Origin: Lithospermum erythrorhizon
Taxonomy: Eukaryota; Streptophyta; Magnoliopsida; Boraginales; Boraginaceae
Reading direction: 5' to 3'
Assembly: GCA_019722365.1 (NCBI GenBank)
Contig: JADFUC010000718.1
Coordinates: 164,054-228,053, forward strand
DNA length: 64,000 nt
Shown here: piece by piece, positions 33,845-44,690 of the stretch
How the letters are laid out: the number at the start of each line of letters is the position of its first letter
Numbering within the stretch: the stretch's first letter is position 1
Notes under the pieces: generated by a model
The model's input: the letters and a program-made list of their open reading frames with translations, nothing else
The model's database searches: none
Told to the model about the DNA's origin: nothing
Program-made: the position numbers and the translations under genes

Positions 33845-36800
33845 TTAGCTACTGCTACTGCTGCTGCATCTTTGAAACTTTTTGAAGACAAAGGCTTTGA
33901 GTTTTTTTCCAATGAGGTTTAATTTATTTCCTGATGATGAGGCTGTTTTTTTCTTTGCATCTTTCATGTCATTCAACTCAGGAGCAGTAGTAATAGATTC
34001 ATGCAAAATTTCAGCTGGTTTTTTCTTCTTTTGTAGTTTTTGGATCAATATGTTTGTGTCAAAATCTTCTGTACATTTTACTACCACTTTATTTTGTTCA
34101 AGATCAACCTCTGTCTTATTAACCCCTGAAATATGATAATCGCATGATCAACTTTAAAGAAACGTTAAATGCCAGTAATCGAAAAATATCTAAATTGAAC
34201 TAGAATGTTCGAATGAGTTTTTTTTAATAAATGTGAGTAATTTTTGCATCATTTTATATTATAAATTTGGAGACAACATATACTTAAGTACGATATGTTT
34301 GGAATTTTGGTCTATCGAATCTTTGGTATCAAGTCTTACATGTAGAAAATCTTAGAAGATGTGTTATCATCTTGGCCTTATAAAAAGAAGATTATTCGGC
34401 ACACTTAGAATAATTTAGTAGGTTTCTACATATTAGTATTCTTAAGCTATTCAGGTAAAATATTTTTATAGTGCGTCTGATTTATTACAGGAATAATGTA
34501 GTATAGTAATTACATTATTTGGGTATAGTGATTCTGTGTAGGAATAGTTCAACAAATACGTAATTTGTATTCTATGCATTTATAGTGAAATTTTTTTGGT
34601 ATAATACGTGGATTAGTCTAAATAACGTTTGTTTAGATCTGTAATAAAAGAATCACAGTGTTATTTCTTTTGAATCTTTTGCCAATTCACTAAAATGCCC
34701 AAGTTATATATGGCCCGATATTAAATTTGAGAGTTCGTATCGAGGGCGAATAGATGGGTGTGAAATACGAAAATTGAAAAGTTCGGCTGGGAGAAAGCAG
34801 GTTCGGTCTGCAGCGGAGAATCGAGGTAAGGGGCGCTTGAGAGGTATGGGTCGCCTCCCGATGAAATCACAAACCTGGATTCTTGATAACATGGCTGATT
34901 TAGGGAGAGCCTGTTCGACATTGATTCGCTGGATGATGAGGTTATCGCGGAGGTTGCTTGGGAGGAGGATACGGTGTCGGTATGGCTCGAAGCTAGAGAG
35001 TCACATATGGCGAAGAGCTTGACCCGATCGGTGTTGAAGCAGCGTCTGTTTGGTAGAATGTAGGAAGGTATATACCATGGAAGCAGCATAGATCGTTTAA
35101 TACTATACGGTTTGAGTATTATAGATATTTAGATTGAGATGAGGATGGTAATAGCATTATTATTAGCCTCATTACCTATAATCGTATAGAACTTTAGGGA
35201 GTCTATGACCAAATAGTAGTCGTTATCTACGGAAGAAATTTAGATGCGCCTCAGCGCGAGGAATTGCGTATTAGTTGTAGTCAACAGTTCTGGTTTGGTT
35301 CGGGTCCCCGTGATCTCTCATTGAATTCTAACGCACTAGTTAGGTTTGACGATACTCCGGTGGAGAAGTTCTCAGGCGAGGAGGTCGAGCGGTGATAAGA
35401 CCACCAGTATTATAGGGAGTTGGGACATTAGAAAATGGATTGTCCCAAGAGGGAATCACAGCGGGGAAAATGCCTCGAGTGATACTATCGTCATTCTTGA
35501 AGCTCACGGTATGCATTTGAGAGGGCATGGCCTTAGGTCATTTGATGCTTTCCTTACATTTTACACCGATGTGGGTTATGGATTCGAGCTTTATAAATAT
35601 GTGTCACAAAGGGAGTGGTTCGATATGATTGGATGGGTGGTATTATTATTTAAATAATGTGGAGTGCATCTGCCCAGGCGGTTGGAATTGGTTGATTCGA
35701 TAAGGACACATGATGGTAGATTTTACATTAAGGTTAAACATGTCTCATCTGCATGAACACAATTATATCTAGAGATTGTTAAATGAGAAGGGTTCGGTTT
35801 CTTGGGAGAAAGTGCAGGATTGTCTATATAGGGGTTGAATCTTGATTAAAGAAAGGTGTGAAACGTGTTACTTTGTATATTTTGCGAGGTAGTCGTTTGC
35901 AGGCAATTCTTGTAGATAAGCCGAGGAAAGCGATTGGAGCAATCAAATTATATGGAGTCGAGTAGTGAGTGAAGATCACTACCGATCGGCTTTCGGTAAA
36001 GTAATCTCTGAATATGACGGGTTTGGTGGGCAGCCTGTGGGTAGCTTCAGTATGTTAGAGCCATTACCGTATGGGTACACTTACGGGAAGTGCGATAATG
36101 GGAGAGTTAGCTGTCTTTCTACATTGAGAGGAACTCGGTTTATCATGTGTAAATGTTCTTCAATGTGAGACTATTGATAGCAAACTATCGTTGGAAGCGG
36201 TTCGACCTTCGAGTCGATGGTCAAAGGAAGAGACTTCTGTTACATCGTCTAAGGGAAGGGATCTAATGACTTGCATTCTCGTACTAGTTGGATAAAAAGT
36301 AATCATCTTTTTGAAGTATACACTAGTTTTGTTTACGATTACGGTTCTTGGCGTGGTGTTAATAGCAAGTTAGCTATAGGACATTGAGGTGAAGTTTTTA
36401 GGGGGGCGTTGACAGTGTTGGACTTCTTCCATTGATCTATTACATTATTTGCTTTCAGTGATAGGGTAATATGTGAGGTAGAGGTCTTGTTAGTATGTCT
36501 TTTAGGTGTCAAATCTGAACACGTCTATCGCATGAATGCAATACGGTATATCTGAGCACGTTTAGTCTTGAGATATATCTGGTGTCTTTGAGTTACGGTT
36601 TCTGCGTTTGGATGATTTAAATAAATTGGAATTTGTTGGGTGGTGCTTGAATCTTTGATATAAGTCAGTGAAACTCTTGAAGATAATATTATCATCATGA
36701 ACTATAAAAGCCAAACTGTAGTTTTTTAAGTATTCGCACCTTAGAATTGTTAGTAGGTTTTATTAATTAAAGACGTCTTCGTTATAACGCAATAATTATG

Positions 36801-37198
36801 AACTTCCCCATATATAATAATAAACAAAAATAGTCGAGACAAGCTTTGCTGGGTGGCGAGCATCTTGGCTGTCTAATTGCAGTAAGTGTTGAGTAACTCT
36901 TGTATGAAAGTGGTTAGAAGTTTTTCACCGGCTAGTTTGAAAACTCTTAAATGTAGTTGCGCCTTTCTTGAGTTTATGATTGTATTGTTGAATTGATGAA
37001 ATGTAATCGTTTGATATGTATTAAAAAAAAAAAAAAATTTAAAAAAAAACGAAAATAATGTACATAGGGATTTATATATGTTATATATTGTGGATGAATA
37101 CCTTTAACGCTCTGAATAACCTTTGTAACTTTGATATGGCATCCTTCACATTTACAGTGAACCGATACTTTCAATTCCACTGTCTGCAACATTAACAT
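33845..37198 (-). CDS. HMA-domain metal-binding protein (HPP/HIPP-like) with a 3-kb intron
   Basis: Two exons on the minus strand, 37198-37102 and 34125-33845, join at a GT-AG intron in phase 1 to give 125 residues. Exon 1 reads MLMLQTVELKVSVHC, then KCEGC and IQSVK; exon 2 continues GVNKTEVDLEQNKVVVKC. Together they form a beta-alpha-beta-beta heavy-metal-associated domain. The metal loop carries C15, C17 and C20 where the family usually has C-x-x-C, so KC looks like a two-residue insertion or a shifted pair. The tail is lysine-rich (KLQKKKKPAEI, KKLKAFVFKKFQ) and ends CSSSSSS, with no CaaX box, so isoprenylation is not expected. Such proteins bind or shuttle Cu/Zn/Cd in plants. The 2,976-bp intron is mostly copia-derived. 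The open frame across both exons suggests the gene could be functional. Confidence 0.78.
34250..37040 (+). mobile_element. Ty1/copia fragment inserted in the HMA gene intron
   Basis: Decayed gag-pol on the plus strand, antisense to the host gene. Gag is recognisable at 34835-35060 (SPPDEIT, then KLES, MAKSLT and LLKQRLFG in shifting frames) and a CCHC knuckle remnant at 35405-35450 (ELGH, MDCPKRESQ). Protease/pre-integrase traces follow (REWFDMIG at 35605, THDGRFYIKVKHV at 35710, LLNEKG at 35780). RT and integrase are not seen, and no LTR pair was found, so this is a partial element. The paralogous intron in unit 2 is only about 270 bp, which defines the insertion as roughly 2.7-2.9 kb. Confidence 0.65.
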
Positions 37199-38920
37199 GC
37201 TGGTTCAGATTAAACTGAATGTACCCCCTCATTTTTTATTTCTCACGTTGGACTAGTTTATACTCCCTCCATGCAATTGAACTGATAGATTTTGTTTTTC
37301 GACAAAGTGGTCAATAGGCATGAAATGAACATCAATGTTCGATTTAAGTTAAATTTGGTTTGAAAAGTTTGATTCATGATTTTAACTCAATTCAATAACT
37401 TGAACCTGAAATTATGGGGATTCCGGGCGTATTGACCAAGGTTGGATTCGGCTTGGATATATATATATTTATAATGTTTTTCATTTCCTTTTCTATTTCT
37501 TTATGAAAATTCAATTTCGTTCGAATACTCGAGCGTAGTCTTAGATTTTGGCCAGTAGATATTTTTTGTATGTCTATCTTGTGAAAGCAATATCGATAGA
37601 AAAATACATTTTTAAAACTCTTCAATTGATATATTTTTTATAAAATAATATATAGCAATATATATTTAAGATCGAAATTTGAAATCATATTATAAAAAAA
37701 TGAAACAAATACATTGGGATGGATGGAGTAATTACCAAAATATTTAAATAAAAAATTAACATTGGTATTCTTTTTAAGTGATTGGTCAGAAACATTTATT
37801 AATAGTAAAATTAATTGTTAATATAGTTATTGAATAATATATTTTTTGAATCTGAAATATTAAAATGTTTGCTTTGGTATGATTACTTGAAATTGACAAG
37901 TGTTGCTGCAAATACAAATTTTTGAATGTCAAAATAGTGAATAATGTGCTGAATTTACATCATTTTAAAGAAATTTCTGTGACAATCGTGTGACGATATG
38001 AGGATAAATCGTTATGATAATACTAATAAATTTGAAAAGTATTATGGGATATTAGTGGTCACAAATAGCTGGTAGGAAAATCAATTAAATGTGAATTAAT
38101 TCTGATAACTATGCCTTGTTTGCGATGGTTTTATTTAACCAATATGCTGTTTTCATTTTAGCATAGCTACGTTTGCTACTATATATGTCAAAAGAAGTAA
38201 TAATAACCCTCTAACTAGCTGCATATATATTTATTAGAGGCTGGAAGGTCACTTCTGGCATTACCAAAGCAAGGTCGCTGAAGCGACTAATCTTGGTGAT
38301 TATTATTTACATTTAACATATATTGATGCTCGTATTTTATATTCCTAATTGCACGAGCAAGATAAATTTTCTATTCTCATTAATTACACAGCATTTCGTT
38401 CTCGCCGTGTTGCTATATATATTTATGAAATATCCTTGTCCGAGGCATGCGTTCAGTAGTAAAAACAGTGCCAAAGTATTTTTAAATGGTGTGGGTTGGA
38501 AATCTGTCTGGTAAAGAATCTATGTGAAGTGGTTTTAAAGGAAATGCAGAGTACCAGCAGGTTGAAGCGCGTCGCGATTTATGCATCAGGTAAGAAATTA
38601 CATGATAAGAGGCATAGAATGGCCCAATGCAACGATTCGCCTTTTATGAAATAATACACTCATTCTAACTACTTCGTTGGCAATAACGTTGCATATTTTA
38701 ATATGTAGAATAATGAATAGTTTTAGATTTGCGTGCATGCATGGTAATTAGTATAGCAATAATAGTATGAATACCAGTATAAAACCTTAGCGTGACAAAC
38801 GTATATATTGTGACCATTACTTTTAAGGGATAAATAAATGTTTGTGATGTGCAAATCATCAATATAAGATCCATTTGATATGATATTGACAACAATGATA
38901 TACATTTGCTTATTGTAATG
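37199..38920. promoter_or_regulatory. Upstream region of the HMA gene, duplicated in units 2 and 3
   Basis: No gene seen. The first 50 bp match 44690-44740 (upstream of the decayed unit 2 HMA gene). 38130-38340 matches 51460-51720, and 38770-38900 matches 52190-52320 (TTGGCGTGACAAACGTATAT and following). These are array homologies, so the promoter has been copied with its gene. Confidence 0.55.
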
Positions 38921-41705
38921 CAAAAGAATAATTTTATTATTTATAAAGGATCTGATAAAATTCGTTTATAGGAGAAAATTTTTTAATTTAATACCCGGTT
39001 TATCGAATCGAAGATGATCGATTGTATACAATGTCATTCATAGCGTGTATTGACTGTTAATTGCGAATGTTTGAAATTTGTTTCTTGATTTGAACTTGAT
39101 GAGTTTGGTATGAGGTACCAGAAGACTTGATTTGAGGCGAGCATGATTCGAGCCAGGATATGCGCTCTGATGCAATTTGGATATGTCAGGATCTTGTGAT
39201 AGTGAGGCTTAGAATGCAGTCTTTGGATATGGTCAGAGGCAGGAGGCGCTAGCGTATTCACATGTTAGTTGCTTCTTGGATTTACTTTGTGGGTCTTGAA
39301 CGTCTCGTCCTACTGAAACTTTTGTGAACTGCTGCGACCGTTTTGTAAGAACACGATCTTGATGGTGGGAGCCTTTGATAAGTGTTTATTATATAAATGT
39401 TTGAGGCCACAATTGCATATTAGCTAATGTTATTTTCACATGTCAAATATATAATTTCTTGACTTTGTTTTTCGTTTTATTTGAGTTTAAACGATTATCG
39501 GTTAAAATTATGAAGGAATCGAACTTAGATTGAAGATATGGCAATTAAAATTTACATGAGTCATGATCAATAGAGTGATTCGACCAATTAATATTAGGTT
39601 ATGTGAAACACAAAGAGGATGAGTTCTGAGTAAAGGATATCTCTTAATTTACAGAGAAAAAATTCATCTTTGTTACAGAGTTTTTGGTAGCGCCCATTAT
39701 GAGCTTTGTCAAAGCGTTGAGAAGTTAATTCACATATGTGCCTGCAAGGCAAAGTTGGAGTTGATTACTTTTAATTGGATTCGAATAATTCTAATTGAAT
39801 ATTTTTATTATTATAAGGATGAATGCCATTAATTTCATGTATTTATTTATGTCTTTTATTATGAACTAATTTTATTATTAGTCAGGACCATGATGTAGTT
39901 AGATCGGATGATTTGATTTTCTTGGAGTTAATTTAATTCTAGTTTCATAATTCTGATTATTGTGCGTAATTAGTATTTAATATGTGATATCGATATTAAA
40001 TTAGATTCGTATCATTGATTAATTCTTTAGAAATAGGGTTGTAAACTGAATTAATAATCGGAACACATGTTTCCAAAGTGCCGCTGAGATATAGGTAATG
40101 TAATGTCTGCGATTAAATAAGCGTATGTATTAAAAGATCTCATATTTTAGGCTATCATAGAGATATAATTAGTTTAACACAGGAAACTTGGTGGTGTTAA
40201 GCGAGAAGTAATATCGATCGTATAAATCTTTTTGTTATGGATAATAAATAACTCTTTTAGGTAAGTTGAATCGGCGATCAGGTAAATCATGTCCCCATTA
40301 TATTTGAATAAGTAAGATTCACTTTTTGTCGTTCGATTAGTATTAGCTAATTTAATTGCTTAGTCGATTTAGTTAAGTAATCTGTTCAAAAATTTACTGC
40401 TTTTAATTATTAGTTAATTAAGGATTAAGAAAAGACCTGAATCTTAGTATATTGGAATTTGTGAGGCGATCTTCGTTCTTATTAATTTATCTTCTTGTGC
40501 GACAGGTCTCGGCCAGGAGCAACGTAAATTTGTGTTGTCGTTCGCTACGTAGTATGATATGGTGGGACTATAGCAGGCGAAAGGCTCTTGGCAGTGGGTG
40601 GGACTTGATTTGAGCGTTTGAAGTAATGTTAACTTGCTGGCATCTTCTGTGATGTACTTGGCGTGTTCTTGTATTAGAGTAGGTAGTGATCGGTATAAAG
40701 ATGGGGCTTAGAGCGCATTGTTCGTCTTGATCAAGCTAGGCGGGGGCTTTAAGCGTCTAGTGTTTTCACTTTATTAATCAACTATAAGGTGACCGTTCGA
40801 CTTGTTGTTATATTTGAAATTTGATATGTTGAATATGCAGAAATCATCGAGATGTTCATACAAAATCACGAATAATCGGAAATTTCGTAGACTTGTCCAA
40901 GTATTAGTATTAGCGAAATCTAAGTCGATTCATAGATTTTGCTTGAACACGGAAAGAAATTATAGTTTGTGTAGTAATACTCCTTTTGGGCGCCTCGTTG
41001 GTACGGAGGGATGTTTTCAAAACCCTTATGTAATTGTTTTCTTGGTGGTTTAAATATTTATCTTTGAAATACCGAGGTTTTTGCAGATGTTTCAATTGAT
41101 ACGGATGCTCTTCGTGAAAATAAGAGGGTTTATATAAAGAACTTGCGAGCTTTTGAATCACCGACTTACAGTTGGTCGTTTTTGTTTTCAGTGGATGGTA
41201 GATTGATTTTGAAGCGAGATTTGGGTAGTTGATTAAAAATCCTGTTTTGATACCTAAGTAACCTAAAATAGGTGCCTATTTTAAGGTTCTTGGACTTCTT
41301 GGAACTTTTAATTAGCACAATGCAATCTGGATTTTAAATCACAGATATTTACAGAGTCTTCGTTTTAGATCGTCTTTCAGTCTTCATTTAAATACATGAT
41401 TTTCCCAGAACTAGTGTACACCGCATGAATTAATCAATAAAATTAAGGGATCTTTTGATTTGAACCCTAATTTCAAGCGACGCTCATTCGGGGACTATTT
41501 TACTCGGGAACACATTAGGTTTAAATTAGGGTTAATTAATATAAAATCTAGATTATTTAACCCCAATTAATTTAGAACTGAATTCAGGGAATCCTTATTC
41601 AATCGAGGTTTAATCGAGGCGCAATTAGTAGGCATTTTTTGAAATAGCTCGATTTTAAATAATTTAATTAATTCGTCTTAATTAATTTAATTAATTTTTT
41701 TAATA
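38920..41705. mobile_element. About 2.8-kb insertion within the array, unclassified element
   Basis: Sequence left (to about 38920) and right (from about 41705) is contiguous in the unit 3 counterpart at 52.19-52.53 kb, which is the empty site. The insert is somewhat less AT-rich, with broken short frames on both strands (39034-39261 minus, 40802-41053 plus). I recognise no transposase, RT or terminal repeats. It is probably a decayed LTR element or a non-autonomous derivative. Confidence 0.5.
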
Positions 41706-42977
41706 AATACTTACACAATGCATAAATTTCAAATTCAAGATCAAAGTTGATAATAAGGTGTAAAAAGAAAATGAATAATTATATTTAATTAATTGAAATA
41801 AATAGTACTCCCTATATATAGGAATGATAGGCGGAGCAGATGTGACAATTGTTTAGTAATGAATTGAAGAACAATTGTATTGTTCTGTGTGGTTCTGGAA
41901 TCCCAGAAATAGATTTATGCATTATTGTTTTCTCCGTCAATTACAATGATGCTGCAATATATCATAAAACTCAGATACACTCTACTTTGATATTCATTTT
42001 AAAGCAATATATCCTCTATTTCAAAAATAAATTATTTTAGATAATGATTTAATAAGAAATTATGAAGTTATATTGTGATTGTAAAAAGCTAATTGAAAAT
42101 ATAAAAATGCATATTAAAATTAGCAAAAATATTTATTCTAAAATTATAAATAAGAAGCTATTGTAAAAATAATTTTTACAAATAATCATCTGTTAGACTG
42201 GAAGTAGGTGAAATACGACAAAATCTGCAACAACTGAATGGGACTCGTGTAGGACACTTAACTTCCCTCACAAGCCAAAGGAAGAGGAACGATCACTTGA
42301 AACTTATCGAAAAGAACTCAAACAACTTCGACGACAACTTGAGATCCACTTGAAACTTATCATAATGAACGATGAAACTTTAACATAAGATATTTAACTG
42401 TCATTTTTAAGATAAAATGATAGACATAAGTATATAAAAGCTCTAGCTAGTTGTAATATTAATACAGGTTTATCTGTGTAAATTATTTTATTATTTTATA
42501 ATAAAATTATAATGAAAATTTTTTAAAACTTTAAAAATAAATTAATTCTGTAAAAATACAATAAATTTGTGAAACATTTTTTATTTTAATTGATAATTAT
42601 GGAGGCATTCTGCGTAGTAGTAGATAATGTTATAAGTAGTGGTTTGTGGAGAATTCTTGAGTTCTGGCAATGAGCATTCTTAAAAAGTAAAATTAAAAAA
42701 TTTATAGGAGGATAAATAGAAATACGATATAATTCAAAACCAGCTGTGAGTCGATGTCTAAATTCTTGCGTATAGTATATAGATAATATGACGATTGACA
42801 TCACAAAATGGGATGCAAGACTAAAGGGAAAAAGAAATCATGAAAATAAGGAAAAGAACTATATAATTTCTTCTTAAATCATATAGAGGCCTATACTCAT
42901 GGCCTCATTATAGAGATTAATGTACCGTATGTTGCTTACAAGACCTTCAAGAAATTAAATGAGATTGAAAAGAAAAA
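41706..42977. other. End of array unit 1, no gene
   Basis: 41706-41950 matches 52365-52530, including TGTGACAATTGTTTAGTAAT and GAAGAACA. The remainder is AT-rich. Whatever joins unit 1 to unit 2 lies between about 41950 and 42977; no clear junction repeat is visible. Confidence 0.45.
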
Positions 42978-43250
42978 TTAATTTGAGTGCATTTTTTATA
43001 TTCTTCCATTCTGTAGGCTTTGGGAGTGGGTACAGAGCAAGTCACAGGAGGATCAAAGCCTGCAATTTACTTCAATCGTTATGGCAAAAACTAGCAGTAA
43101 TCAAACTCATGAAAGTAGTAAAGATAATCAATGTTTCAAGAAAGAAGAAGTTTGAGACAGATCATGAGTCCAAGAAGAGCACTAAAGTTCATGAGTGTCC
43201 AATTTGCTTCAAAGTATTCTCAGCAGTTTAAAACGACAGATTAAGAGTTC
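42978..43250 (+). pseudogene. Truncated C2H2 gene copy, unit 2
   Basis: Matches the zinc-finger gene from finger 3 onward (32495-32760): TTTGAGTGCATTT, CCATTCT, AGAGCAAGTCACAGGAGGAT, then ACAGATCATGAGTC and AAGTTCATGAGTGTCCAATT. Finger 3 has lost its cysteine spacing. Finger 4 has both Cys codons (CPICFKVFSAV) and then stops before its histidines. Fingers 1-2, the linker and the EAR motif are absent. A 90-codon frame covers it but it cannot encode a working factor. Confidence 0.8.
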
Positions 43251-44077
43251 ACGGTATCAATTTATACATTTTTATAGATTTGTTAGAAAGAATTTGTGAC
43301 TACATGTTTTGGTGAAATTTGACAAAATTAAATAGGAATAGTTATCAAATATAAAGAAAACTTCTCTATTTCTATTAGGGATTCTAGGATGCATGTGTGC
43401 TATTAGGTGGCCTTGTAAGTACACTATTCTACTGGCTGAGCTTGTTAATGGTGCACATATACCAAGCTGGGATTTGCCAGTGATATGCTATGAAAAATAA
43501 CCAATTACAAAGGATTGGTTTTATTTGATTTGAACACATTGTGTATTATGTGAGCTTACAGTTACTAAATTATTATAAAGTCTAAAATTGGCTATATTTT
43601 CTTTATAATCTAATTCATCCCTTTTCTAATACGAAATGAGTGGTGAGAACAACAAACATAAGATAAAACTAATGTAGCGTAATGACTATCAATATTACAT
43701 GACTTATTGAATACATGATTATCTGTTAAAATTTAAAAGTTTATTATTTTTATTAATGATTTAATCATTAAGAGATTCAGTCAGAGTAGTCATGGGATAT
43801 ACTGTATGATAAGAGATATCGTGGTCAATCGCTATAGTAATGATAATTGATTTTTTTTTTTAAATTATTATTAAAAACATGCCCATATCTGGGTATGTTA
43901 TATTTCTCACATCTTTCTAAGTTTCAAGAGGAGCTTGACTGACCCAATTTTTAATTTACTTAATGCTAAATAACCGTATTTTGGTTGAGTGGTGTACGGT
44001 TTGGATCGGTTATTTCTCCACACCGCTAGAAGATGGTGGGGCATTATCAATATGTCCTTCATTCTCACTTTCTTGTT
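43251..44077. other. Convergent spacer of array unit 2
   Basis: AT-rich DNA; 43620-43760 matches 33600-33735 of unit 1 (ACGAAATGAGT, ATCAAT..TTACATGA, ATACATGATTA, TTAATGATTTAAT). No gene. Confidence 0.45.
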
Positions 44078-44690
44078 CGGTTCCATTTTTAGCTTCGCTG
44101 CTGTTATTGCCCCAATGTTGAGGGTGTGATTTATTTCCCTGATTTCCGTTTAATTCCTGGTGGAGTAGTAGTAATGGTAAGATTCAAGCACAAATTTGAA
44201 GTTTCTTTTATTCTCTCCATTCAGCTTAGTTTCTGGATCAATATGTTTGCGTCGAAATCTCTATACATTTTACTTTTTCTCGGAAGATTAAGCTATAAAC
44301 CTCTGAAATATGATAACAACATCATCAATATTCTCAAATTCAGCCAACATATACAAGTACTAATGTTGCAACTGGTTCGGCTGCGTGATCCTGTTTTCTA
44401 ACTAGTGCAAATGGATGGCTAAGGATGATCTATTACATACTTATTGTAAATTTGTTGCAACTCACTGTTAATGATAAAGTAGATGATATGCAACGAAACC
44501 CGTAGCAACTATTTATGGTTACAGTAGTGATAGTAATAAACAAATATTATATAAAGGATTTATATATATTTTGTTGCTTTAGTTAATACCTTCAGTCTCA
44601 TAACAGCCATTGGGCTTTACTTCCTGCATTTGTTACAGTAAGAGGTGAACAACACTACTCAGGCCAATCTCTGCACCATAACATGGCAAA
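44078..44690 (-). pseudogene. Decayed HMA-domain gene copy, unit 2
   Basis: Plus-strand coordinates 44078-44310 match 33825-34140 of the intact HMA gene: TGTTCGGTTCCATTTTTAGC, GAGTAGTAGTAAT, TTTGGATCAATATGTTTG-type sequence and CCTCTGAAATATGATAA over the acceptor. Exon 1 is traceable at about 44590-44690 from the flanking matches (GGATTTATATAT, AATACCTT on one side, TTCATATTAAATTAG on the other). The reading frame and the Cys motif are lost. The intron is about 270 bp, an uninserted reference for the 3-kb intron in unit 1. Confidence 0.65.
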
